Positions 18,301-26,141 of a DNA stretch of 64,000 nucleotides are shown one piece after another. Below the pieces are notes generated by a model. The model saw nothing but the letters and a program-made list of their open reading frames with translations, was not told the origin of the DNA and ran no database searches. Positions within the stretch are counted from its first letter, which is position 1. Each line of letters begins with the position of its first letter. Origin of the DNA: Lachnospiraceae bacterium (GTDB taxonomy: Bacteria > Bacillota > Clostridia > Lachnospirales > Lachnospiraceae); the NCBI GenBank assembly GCA_022652545.1, contig JALCRM010000001.1, forward strand, positions 62,001 to 126,000, given 5' to 3'. The position numbers were made by a program, and so were the translations under genes.

Positions 18301-21300
18301 GTATTGGTAAAAATGCCTTTTCAGGCTGTACCGGCTTCACAGGCAGCCTTGCGATACCGGACAGTGTAACCAGTATCGAAGATGGTGCATTCAGTGGTTG
18401 CAATAAAATTGACACTGTGATAATAGGCAAAGGAATTGTGTCTATTGGAACTGAATATGACAATTGCACATCATTAGCCCAAATAGTAATTCCGGCATCT
18501 GTAAAAAATATGATATTTGCTTTTGGAAACATCAGCAAGAATTGCATTATTTACGGCACTGCGGGTTCCTATGCCGAAACCTATGCCGCAGAGCATAAGT
18601 TTACGTTTAAAAACCTGGACGATTTCGATGGTGGAAATCCGTATCAGTTCAGGCCAGGTTCCCTATCTGATAGCCAATATAGCGGTTTCGGATACGTTAC
18701 GGACAATCCGGCGGACAGTCTGACAGTAAATGGGGCAACTTATAAGGTCGGAAGCACGGTAGTGATGACACCGGGACTGTACCTTCATCAGTATGTTTTG
18801 TATAGGTTGGACGAATCCAACAACATTAACGGCATCTGCACAGCCCCATGCGCAAGAGGAACACTGCAGAGATATAACAGTGCTGATAATTCCGTAACTA
18901 TTGATGGGGTAAAGTATTTTGTCAACAGTCTTACGGATTCATCTACAATTTCAAAGATCACGGCGAATGCGGGAAAGAAGGTCAAGTTCTATTACAATGT
19001 CGGGGGATTTAACAGCAAGACCGGCCTGGTTGATCCACTGCAACTATACAGAATTAACAGCTGCGATACGATAACCGGGAAGATGACTTCCCTGGATGTC
19101 CTTGGAACGGAACCTGATGCATACATTGACGGGAAAGCCTATGGCGTTTCAAATGATGAAAAACTGCTTTCCGATTTGCAGAAAGCACAATTTACGGATG
19201 TAATTTGTGAATTGGAAGACGGGAAAATTACTTCTGTTTTTCAATTGGGCCAGATATGGGAAGGCCTTTCCTGCAGTGTAGATGTTTCACCGCAGTCGAT
19301 CAAATATCAGAATGGCAGTTTCAGCAGTGATACTGCCATATGCAAAGTCACGGTGAAGAATGCCGTTTCTTCTGCATTCGGCGGTGATGTCAGCGCATTA
19401 AAGGATAACTCTGCATTTGATGTGACTGTTGCAGGCGGGAGCATCAAAAGCGGCAATATGAACATCTGCGGTTTTCAAGGGGCGGAAACTACGTCGCTTC
19501 CTGTTTCCGGAACAGTCACGCTGCATGCGGGAGAAAGCATTACATATCAGGTATCGATCACGCTCAAGAGCGGGTATAAGCCTTCGACGGATACAGAGAG
19601 CGCTGATATTACATGTACTGTAAATGGCACGCAGAACGGGACTGACAAAACATGTTCAGGATCCGGCAGTCTTAAGATCACGAGAGCATCGTCGGCAGGT
19701 GATGATTATGAGCCGACGTCCGAGAACATCTCATATGCTCAAAGAGCTTCGGATGCAATACACAGTGTTTCGACCAGCGGTTGGCTGTTTACAAAAGACA
19801 CGGTCGAATGGGGATGGGTACTGGAATCATATCTTCAGCCGGATCAACTCAGTATGCTGACGGATACTTTTCTTTGCGAACTTGCATTGCAGGGAGCAGA
19901 AGAAGAGACATACAGGAATGCGTTGAAGGAAAAGACAGGCGCTAATCTGGCAGAGACTTTGATGGACAAGGTTCTTGGTGACTGGAAGCCCAAGGTCGGC
20001 GCAGGTTCAATAAATTCTGTATGTAAGGTTCGAATTGAGACGAAAAAATACGGGTATATAACCGTCAACATTTCGTGTGACGGAATGGCGTATTCATTTA
20101 ATGGTGATTATTTTGGAAAATTATGTACCATTAAATATACGATCGTTCAGGACAAAGCGGATGCGAAAAAGAACAAATATCCATATCAAAGCGGGAGCGG
20201 GTCATACGTTGACGTCAATCCGGAGAAGTTTTTCAGTCAAGTCCAGAACGTTGCACTGAGTGAGATAAAGAGCGCATACAATACTGCCTGGGGAAGTAAT
20301 GCGAATCTGGTCGCCAATCAGATTTTCGGACAGACAGTGATGGATATCCTGAAATGCACCAAATACAAAAATCCATCCGGACTTATGTTCCAGGTGATCA
20401 CTTACCCGACAATGAAATGCGTCAGCCGCTGTCCTATCAATGTGTATTTGTATGACACTGACGGGAAACTGTGCGGCGCTATTGAAGACAATAAAGTAAT
20501 CAAAACAGGAGATTTCTTTACGCTGTCAGTGGATGGAGAAGCGAAGACTGTAGTCACTGACGGAAACTATAACGTACAATTTATTTCCACTGATACAGGC
20601 AGTATGGAAGTGGAAATATCGGAATATGCAGGCCCTGGCCGTCTTATCAGGACACTTTATCTGGATGCAGTTCCTCTTGAAGTCGGAACCAGCTATAAAG
20701 AGAAAATCGGGGAGGACTGTATAAAAAATGCAAGCGACTATAGTCTGACATCGAATAAGAATGTCGTCATTGAGCCGGATTCTGTTATTTCAGGGGGAAA
20801 TGAATCCGGCATATATGCTTCGTCGAATGTCCAATCTTTGACATTGAGCAAAACATCTCTTCAGATAGGAAAGGGAGAAAGTGCGGTTCTTAGCGCTTCC
20901 GTGCTTCCCGACACGGCAAAAGATCACACCGTATTCTGGAAAAGCAGTGATGAAAGCATCGCTACCGTGGATGAGAACGGAAAGGTCAGTGCAGTTTCTG
21001 CCGGTACTGCGCATGTCGATGCATTGTGCGATGGTATTACAGCAACCTGTAACGTCACTGTAACCGAGAGCACAGATCCGGGCACAGATCCGACAGCCAA
21101 ATTGCCCTTTACGGATGTACCTGCAACCAAGTGGTATTACAGCAGTGTGCAGTATGTTTACCAGAAGGGAATCATTACCGGCACTGGTAAAACGACCTTC
21201 AGCCCTTCCGGTAACCTGACTCGCGGACAGTTTGCGGCGATCCTGTATCGTATGGCGGGCAGGCCTGCAGTGACTTACACGGCGAAATATAAGGATGTGC

Positions 21301-21686
21301 CCGACGGCAAGTATTATTCGGCAGCGGCAATGTGGTCTAGCAGTGACAGTGTCGGTGTGCTTTTCGGTGACAGAAATTCGAGCGGTCAGTCTGTGGGCTA
21401 CTACCGTCCGCTTGATAAGATCACGCGGCAGGAGATGGCGGCTGCGATGTATCGGTATGCAAAGTACAAGGGCCTCGATTCGACTGCAAGCAGCGATATT
21501 TCCGGGTATCCCGATGTTTCGTCCGTGAGTTCCTGGGGTGTGGCCGCCATGAAATGGGCGGTCGGGAACGGCATCATCACCGGACAGAAAAAGTCTGGTG
21601 TGGCATACCTGATGCCGAAGGGAAACGCCACCAGGGCGGAGTGCGCCGCAATCATCAAGAGGTTCTGCGAAAAGTTCGGGCAATAG
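15393..21686 (+). CDS. Giant secreted SLH protein with about thirty BspA leucine-rich repeats (class A SLH)
   Basis: A 2097-residue exported protein. Start at ATG 15393 (MRGKLTGRL) because it gives the same signal peptide as its neighbours and follows gaggggg (15379-15385); the frame extends 36 codons upstream without a signal or ribosome site. Order: signal peptide to about 30; Ala/Glu/Thr linker to about 138; Listeria-Bacteroides repeat about 140-215; BspA opening segment; about thirty 23-residue repeats (IPDSVTxIGxxAFxxCSGFTGxL) about 286-1055; a long unassigned region about 1070-1800; one Big_2 domain about 1812-1890; SLH triplet about 1901-2097. The repeat region is clearly more AT-rich than both ends. 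It is probably an adhesin; ligand unknown. Confidence 0.9.
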   Translation: MRGKLTGRLMAVVLTAAMVFTSVPAAVYAEGQNTAQTEENEVTTEVSGTSASTAEPAETAGTGTALAAGDVAATSQTSSGTSSEAAADATTEADTGASEEAATEADTAASEEATAEAGSAATADGANTSSSVSASSKEASAYTITYEANTEDEVTDLPQETTASADAVLVEQIPTRSGYVFSGWNTAADGSGTVYQPGDTISLSENVTLFAQWELEKVTADTATSGKCGDNLTWNYDADTKTLTISGTGAMYDYAVKEYVDANNTTKYVTTAPWEMAYSNSSIVLDISSGVTNIGACAFHGCGGLTGSLSIPDSVIDIGNSAFSDSGFTGGLKIPDSVTDIGDFAFSDSGFTGGLKIPDSVTKIGYSAFDSCTHFTGNLAIPDSVTEIGESAFNNCMGFNGTLTISKNISKIERRTFYNCNNLTGSLVIPHNVIRVDDEAFFNCRHFSGNLYISDNLQYIGRGAFEECTELSGDLTFNDNVLYIGDYAFCCCRGFTGKLTLPNEIIAINAEAFAGCQFTGELKLPSSVTSIHVRAFEGCSGFTGSLNIPKGVTEISGSAFADRSGFTGELVLPNSVITIGDYAFDNCMGLTGKLVIPESVTSIGDSTFKNCSGLTGDLKIPDSVTDLGCYAFFGCSGFDGHLIISDSISELKYGTFANCSGFTGELKLPTSITSIGGKGYVKEGEGEFEGCKGFTGTLSIPSSVKEIGCRAFYGCSGFNGNLKLDENLSVISDWAFWGCKGFEGNLYIPDSVSSIGSDAFAYCSGFNKKLTLSNNLSEIKESTFIGCSGFTEDLVIPNSVETIGNYAFSDCSGFNGKLIFSDSVTDIGVEAFKGCSGFTGDLKIPDSVVNIGYSVFSGCSSFNGCLKISENLSSLPFDAFYNCRCLTGGLLIPHGVTSIGGSAFAGCSGLAGNLSIPDSITKLVSGVFEGCSGFTGSLSIPFNVTSIEEDAFSGCIGFTGSLAIPDSVTSIGKNAFSGCTGFTGSLAIPDSVTSIEDGAFSGCNKIDTVIIGKGIVSIGTEYDNCTSLAQIVIPASVKNMIFAFGNISKNCIIYGTAGSYAETYAAEHKFTFKNLDDFDGGNPYQFRPGSLSDSQYSGFGYVTDNPADSLTVNGATYKVGSTVVMTPGLYLHQYVLYRLDESNNINGICTAPCARGTLQRYNSADNSVTIDGVKYFVNSLTDSSTISKITANAGKKVKFYYNVGGFNSKTGLVDPLQLYRINSCDTITGKMTSLDVLGTEPDAYIDGKAYGVSNDEKLLSDLQKAQFTDVICELEDGKITSVFQLGQIWEGLSCSVDVSPQSIKYQNGSFSSDTAICKVTVKNAVSSAFGGDVSALKDNSAFDVTVAGGSIKSGNMNICGFQGAETTSLPVSGTVTLHAGESITYQVSITLKSGYKPSTDTESADITCTVNGTQNGTDKTCSGSGSLKITRASSAGDDYEPTSENISYAQRASDAIHSVSTSGWLFTKDTVEWGWVLESYLQPDQLSMLTDTFLCELALQGAEEETYRNALKEKTGANLAETLMDKVLGDWKPKVGAGSINSVCKVRIETKKYGYITVNISCDGMAYSFNGDYFGKLCTIKYTIVQDKADAKKNKYPYQSGSGSYVDVNPEKFFSQVQNVALSEIKSAYNTAWGSNANLVANQIFGQTVMDILKCTKYKNPSGLMFQVITYPTMKCVSRCPINVYLYDTDGKLCGAIEDNKVIKTGDFFTLSVDGEAKTVVTDGNYNVQFISTDTGSMEVEISEYAGPGRLIRTLYLDAVPLEVGTSYKEKIGEDCIKNASDYSLTSNKNVVIEPDSVISGGNESGIYASSNVQSLTLSKTSLQIGKGESAVLSASVLPDTAKDHTVFWKSSDESIATVDENGKVSAVSAGTAHVDALCDGITATCNVTVTESTDPGTDPTAKLPFTDVPATKWYYSSVQYVYQKGIITGTGKTTFSPSGNLTRGQFAAILYRMAGRPAVTYTAKYKDVPDGKYYSAAAMWSSSDSVGVLFGDRNSSGQSVGYYRPLDKITRQEMAAAMYRYAKYKGLDSTASSDISGYPDVSSVSSWGVAAMKWAVGNGIITGQKKSGVAYLMPKGNATRAECAAIIKRFCEKFGQ

Positions 21687-21734
21687 GAAGTCGTCAGTCG
21701 TTCTTTGCCCGGGACAGCACCCTTACCGTGTCAT

Positions 21735-21793
21735 TTGACAGAGAATAAAAGTGTGGCTAATATATACTTGTAATTTATATTAGCCACACTTTT
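21735..21793 (+). promoter_or_regulatory. Strong promoter overlapped by a perfect 18-bp palindrome
   Basis: TTGACA (21735-21740), a 17-base spacer and TAATAT (21758-21763) form a near-consensus sigma-A promoter. A perfect inverted repeat, 21747-21764 with 21776-21793 (arm aaaagtgtggctaatata, 11-base loop), covers the -10 and the probable start of transcription. It ends 18 bases before the ATPase start codon. It could be an operator, an RNA hairpin at the 5' end of the message, or a remnant of mobility. Confidence 0.75.
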
Positions 21794-21811
21794 GAGGCGG
21801 GAGGCTGAGCC

Positions 21812-23038
21812 ATGTACATACCACGCACCCTGGAAAAGACACTGAGAGATACCGGAAAATCATTCAGGGCGGTGCTTGTGACGGGCCCCCGGCAGGTAGG
21901 CAAGTCGACGATCCTCCAGCATCTGTATCCGGATATTCCTTACATCACATTCGATGATCCAATCATTCTCAGCAGAGTAAAAGAAGAGCCCGGTCTGTTT
22001 TTCCGTGACTATCATCCCCCGGTCGTACTGGATGAGGTCCAGCACATTACGGAATTATTTCCGTATATCAAAATGCAGTGTGATCAGGCTGATCAGAATG
22101 GACGATTTTTTCTGACAGGATCACAACAATACCGGATGATGAAGAATATTTCCGAATCACTCGCAGGGAGAGTCGAGATCCTTGAATTGCAGGGCCTTTC
22201 GCTGCGTGAACTGCAGGGAATTGACTATACCGGGCACTTTATCCCGACGGACGAATACCTGGAATCCAGGAAAAACAGCAGTTTTACCTGCCCTGACATT
22301 TGGAAGGTGATCTATACCGGCGGATATCCGGGTATGCAGCAAAAAGGAATGAACGGGCAGCTGTTTTATGGCCCTTATGTACAGACCTACCTTGATCGTG
22401 ATGTGAATGACCTTCTGCGCGTGAAGGATAAAATAAAATTCACACAGTTCCTGACGGTCATGGCTGCGCGTACCGGGCAGATGCTGAATTATGCCAATGT
22501 GGCAAATGAACTGGACATCAGCCTGCAGACAGTAAAGAACTGGACTTCGATCCTGGAAGCTTCGGGAATCATCTGTTTACTGCAGCCATATTCCAATTCT
22601 GCTTTGACGCGGGCGGTTAAAACACCGAAGCTGTATTTCAGGGACACGGGACTGGTATGCTATCTCACGAGACAGCTGACAGCGGAAATGGCATCTGTCA
22701 GTGCAATGGCAGGAAGTCTTTTCGAGACCTTTGTGGTTTCGGAAATCGTTAAATCATACGCAAATGAGGGCCTGGATTACCGCTTTTACATGACCTATTA
22801 CCGCGGAAAGGATAAAAACAGGGATACGGAGATCGACCTGATCCTTGAAGAAAATGATACGCTATACCCGGTTGAGATAAAAATGAGCGCAAACCCCAAG
22901 CTCAGCATGACAGATAACTTCGATGTTCTCGATAAAATCGGATCGAAAAAGAAAGGCAGAGGTACCGTCGTCTGCCTTTATGATAAAGTCATACACCTCA
23001 ATGAGAAGAACATTGCACTTCCGGTTGAATATGTCTGA
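21812..23038 (+). CDS. AAA_14/DUF4143 family ATPase
   Basis: A 408-residue cytoplasmic protein. The N-terminal AAA domain has Walker A GPRQVGKST (25-33, K31) and Walker B VVLDEVQ (D74, E75). A winged-helix stretch follows (about 225-250, YANVANELDISLQTVKNW), then the C-terminal DUF4143 region with a nuclease-fold-like motif (EIDLILEENDTLYPVEIKM). The family is widespread in anaerobes, often in many copies, and its function is not established. ggcgggagg (21797-21804) precedes the ATG. It sits alone between two SLH genes under its own promoter with a palindrome. It does not resemble its neighbours in function and is probably an insertion into the array. Confidence 0.9.
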   Translation: MYIPRTLEKTLRDTGKSFRAVLVTGPRQVGKSTILQHLYPDIPYITFDDPIILSRVKEEPGLFFRDYHPPVVLDEVQHITELFPYIKMQCDQADQNGRFFLTGSQQYRMMKNISESLAGRVEILELQGLSLRELQGIDYTGHFIPTDEYLESRKNSSFTCPDIWKVIYTGGYPGMQQKGMNGQLFYGPYVQTYLDRDVNDLLRVKDKIKFTQFLTVMAARTGQMLNYANVANELDISLQTVKNWTSILEASGIICLLQPYSNSALTRAVKTPKLYFRDTGLVCYLTRQLTAEMASVSAMAGSLFETFVVSEIVKSYANEGLDYRFYMTYYRGKDKNRDTEIDLILEENDTLYPVEIKMSANPKLSMTDNFDVLDKIGSKKKGRGTVVCLYDKVIHLNEKNIALPVEYV

Positions 23039-23091
23039 ATATTACATTTAACCTGCTGTTTATTTCAAAATCACGGAAAACCGGCATATCT

Positions 23092-23111
23092 GAAATTCAT
23101 AAAGGTATAAT
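23092..23111 (+). promoter_or_regulatory. Putative promoter (-10) of the 23168 SLH gene
   Basis: TATAAT at 23106-23111 with GAAATTC at 23092-23098, like the block before 5145. No standard -35 is seen at the expected distance. Confidence 0.45.
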
Positions 23112-23167
23112 GAAAATAAATTTGATCCGGAACGGAAATTGTACGGTTTATCAGAGGGGGCAGGGAT

Positions 23168-25966
23168 ATGAGCAGAAGATCGGCAGGGCGTGTGTTTGCT
23201 GTCATATTGACAGCTGCGATGGCTTTTACTTCGGTACCGTCGGCGGTTTATGCAGAAGGCGTAAATGCAGGGCAGGGACCGGAAGTGCAGCAGGCTGCGG
23301 AAGGTGACGGAAGTGCAGCCTTAGCGGCAGGTTCCGGGGCTGCAGCATCCGGAGAGGCCACGGTATCAGCGGAAGCCGCAGCTTCCGGCGAGGCTGCGAC
23401 ATCAGCGGAAGCCGCAGCTTCCGCAGAAGCTGCCACATCCGGAGAAGCCGCCACATCCGCGGAGGCTGCAACCTCCGGCGAGGCCGCAGCATCTGAGGAA
23501 GCGACAACGTCTGCAGAGGCTGCGACGTCCGAAGAAGCCGCAACAGACGAAGAAGCAGCGACGATCGAAGCGCCGCAGCGCGTAAGCGCAGCTGCGGATA
23601 CGACCTGGCAGAAGGACTATACATACGTGCTTTCCAAGGCGGGCGCCGCAAGGGATACGATCAGGCTGTATCAGTACAACGGCAGCGCAACGAATATTTA
23701 TCTGCCCGGCACGGCTGTGATCGACGGGAAGACTTATTCAACCGTGATCGGCGGTAACTACGAATCCGACCCTGATACCGGAGATGGATACTACCAGAGC
23801 ATCTGGTGCGTCGATGACATTTCGGATATTGATTCGCTTACATTCGGGAAAGGCGTTTTACTCGCAGGCGGAGAGGATTCCGCAGGTGTTTTTGCGAATA
23901 TGATGTTCAGTAACCTTGATCTCACGAATGTGTCCACCATGCCGGAGGATCCCATAACAAGCATGCGTGACATGTTTGCAGGCCCTCTTGCAGGCAAGCT
24001 GACCATGGGAAGCTCGATCGATACATCCAAAGTGACCGATGCAGCGGATGCGTTCCTGGACTGTGATTTCAGTTCCATAGACCTGAGCGGACAGGACTTT
24101 TCCTCCCTGACAAATATGGAGGAAATGTTTGCAAAATGCGGTGCGGCATCGATCACCATGAACCTGAACTGTAAAAACACGGTCGATGTAAAGCGCATGT
24201 TTTACCAGGCGCACAGCCTTCAGAAGTTTTCCTTCGGCGGGCCCGCTGTTTTGACTGCTTCGAATGCGAGCGAGCTGTTCAGCGGCTGCTCATCGGTAAG
24301 TTCGATCAATATGAGCAATCTGGACACTTCAAAGGTCACGGACATGGAGGACATGTTCTACGGCTGCAGCAAGCTGGCTTCTCTCAACCTGACCGGCCAT
24401 TTCAGCACCGCGGCCGCGCAGAACTTCAACCGCATGTTCAGCGGCTGCACAGTTCTGCAAAACATCAATTTTGACGGTTTTACCACGCCAAGCCTCAAGA
24501 GTGCGAGCAAAATGTTCGAAAACTGCAGCGCTCTTGAAAAGATAGACATGAGTAAATGGGATGTTTCGAATGTGCAGGATTACACCGACATTTTCAAGAC
24601 GATACCCGGTGTGAGCGTGATCAAAACACCCCTCAATATCCCGGACAACGCAAAATACCTGCTGTACGGCAGCGGATACGGCAGCAAGACCTGGGACTGG
24701 TACTATGCAGACCCGGATACGCTGGAGTTCTATGAGGACAGCCGGAACGACACATCGCTCCTCTATCCGGCATTTCAGCAGACATCGAGCTACACTTTGA
24801 AGCGGTGGAAATACAATACGCCGTTTGCCGTCAACATCAAGGGTGACGGTATCTCGGACGGCAGGGTCGTTCTGAAGCAGGGGGCTTCCGTGACACTTAC
24901 GGATGACATTCTGCCGGCAGCGGCATCGCTTGAGACCGATGCGGAATGGTCCACAGACGATGCGGGAGTGGCATCCCTTACAGCAGGCAGTAACGGAACG
25001 GAGGAACTCAGCGCGAAATCCGAGGGAACCGCCACGGTTACCGTCAAGCTTGCAAACGGCGTGACCGGAACGCTGACGGTCGTTGTTTCGGACACGTCAG
25101 TATCGCCTTCCTCTGTCAGCATAACCGGAGACAGTGTCAGTGACGGCAAAATATCGGTCCCGGTCGGTGAATCAACGACGGTGGTGCTGAATGCGCAGAT
25201 CCTTCCGCAGACAGCGACCGTGGATACGGGGATCACCTGGTCGACGGATAACGCGGGGATCGTTTCGCTCGGCAGCACAAGCGGTGCGAAGACCAGGGTC
25301 ACGATTTACAGCGACACGACCGGCACAGCCACGATTACGGCAAGCACGGCCAATGGCAAAACAGCGAAGCTGACCGTAACTGTCGCGGAGCAGGTCGGAT
25401 CGTTTACGGATGTGAACAGCTCGCAGTGGTTCTACAGCAGCGTGCTGTACGTTTACAAGAGAGGACTCTTCGCAGGCACTTCCCCGACGACCTTCAGTCC
25501 GCGTGAAAACATATCTCGCGGGCAGGTGGCTTCGATCCTCTATCGTCTGGCCGGCAAGCCGGCAGTCATCTACACGTCGAAATTTAAGGATGTGCCGGAT
25601 GGAAAGTATTATTCAGCGCCGGCAATGTGGTCAAGCAATGCGTCGGTCGGCGTACTTTTCGGCAGCAGTACTTCAGGCTATTACCGGCCGCTCGATAATA
25701 TCACGCGGCAGGAGATGGCTGCGGCGATCTACCGGTATGCAAAGTACAGAGGTCTCGATACATCCGTGAGCGGTGACATTTCCGGATATCCGGATGTTTC
25801 ATCCGTGAGTTCGTGGGGCTCGGCTGCCATGAAATGGGCGGTCGGAAACGGCATCATCGCCGGCAAGAAGCAGGGCAGTACCTACTATCTGGTGCCGCGA
25901 GGCAATGCCACGAGAGCGGAGTGCGCCGCCATCATCAAGCGTTTCTGCGAGAAGTACGGGCAATAA
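23168..25966 (+). CDS. Secreted SLH protein with DUF285 repeats and Big_2-like domains (class A SLH)
   Basis: A 932-residue exported protein. Signal peptide cut near 29 (SAVYA-EG); a strongly repetitive Ala/Glu/Ser/Thr linker to about 138; DUF285 repeats about 218-490 (MSNLDTSKVTDMEDMFYGCSKL and variants); two Big_2-like domains about 555-645 and 648-740; SLH triplet about 745-932. It is like a short form of the 5145 protein but lacks the Listeria-Bacteroides repeat. Its third SLH repeat ends CEKYGQ, the class A tail. gaggggg (23155-23161) precedes the ATG, and a terminator follows the stop. It is the last class A gene of the array. Confidence 0.9.
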   Translation: MSRRSAGRVFAVILTAAMAFTSVPSAVYAEGVNAGQGPEVQQAAEGDGSAALAAGSGAAASGEATVSAEAAASGEAATSAEAAASAEAATSGEAATSAEAATSGEAAASEEATTSAEAATSEEAATDEEAATIEAPQRVSAAADTTWQKDYTYVLSKAGAARDTIRLYQYNGSATNIYLPGTAVIDGKTYSTVIGGNYESDPDTGDGYYQSIWCVDDISDIDSLTFGKGVLLAGGEDSAGVFANMMFSNLDLTNVSTMPEDPITSMRDMFAGPLAGKLTMGSSIDTSKVTDAADAFLDCDFSSIDLSGQDFSSLTNMEEMFAKCGAASITMNLNCKNTVDVKRMFYQAHSLQKFSFGGPAVLTASNASELFSGCSSVSSINMSNLDTSKVTDMEDMFYGCSKLASLNLTGHFSTAAAQNFNRMFSGCTVLQNINFDGFTTPSLKSASKMFENCSALEKIDMSKWDVSNVQDYTDIFKTIPGVSVIKTPLNIPDNAKYLLYGSGYGSKTWDWYYADPDTLEFYEDSRNDTSLLYPAFQQTSSYTLKRWKYNTPFAVNIKGDGISDGRVVLKQGASVTLTDDILPAAASLETDAEWSTDDAGVASLTAGSNGTEELSAKSEGTATVTVKLANGVTGTLTVVVSDTSVSPSSVSITGDSVSDGKISVPVGESTTVVLNAQILPQTATVDTGITWSTDNAGIVSLGSTSGAKTRVTIYSDTTGTATITASTANGKTAKLTVTVAEQVGSFTDVNSSQWFYSSVLYVYKRGLFAGTSPTTFSPRENISRGQVASILYRLAGKPAVIYTSKFKDVPDGKYYSAPAMWSSNASVGVLFGSSTSGYYRPLDNITRQEMAAAIYRYAKYRGLDTSVSGDISGYPDVSSVSSWGSAAMKWAVGNGIIAGKKQGSTYYLVPRGNATRAECAAIIKRFCEKYGQ
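23348..23571 (+). repeat. Ala-Glu-rich coding microrepeats
   Basis: In-frame near-repeats encoding units such as SGEAAT, SAEAAA and SEEAAT inside the linker of the 23168 protein. Codon choice varies between units, which limits but does not remove slippage risk. They probably form a flexible spacer that lifts the repeats off the wall. Confidence 0.8.
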
Positions 25967-25988
25967 CAATAATTCATTAGTTTGGAGA

Positions 25989-26019
25989 GCAGTCGGTGCG
26001 GCGCACCGGCTGCTTTTTT
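25989..26019 (+). terminator. Terminator after the last class A SLH gene
   Basis: gcagtcggtgc (25989-25999) pairs with gcaccggctgc (26003-26013) with one G-T pair, then six T. It separates the class A genes from the class B block. Confidence 0.9.
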
Positions 26020-26141
26020 ATATGAATAAACAATTTTTACATTTGTATGACCATTTTTGCATATGTCTTATTTCCATATCAGGAAGAGAATAAAATAAAA
26101 AAAATATATTATATAAATTTCGGGGAGCGGGGGGTTATGTG

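Noticed and set aside
16290-18400. Regularly spaced repeats that could suggest a CRISPR array
   Set aside because: The period is 69 bases, the units are in frame and diverged, and they encode BspA LRR_5 repeats; there are no identical repeats with unrelated spacers and no cas genes.
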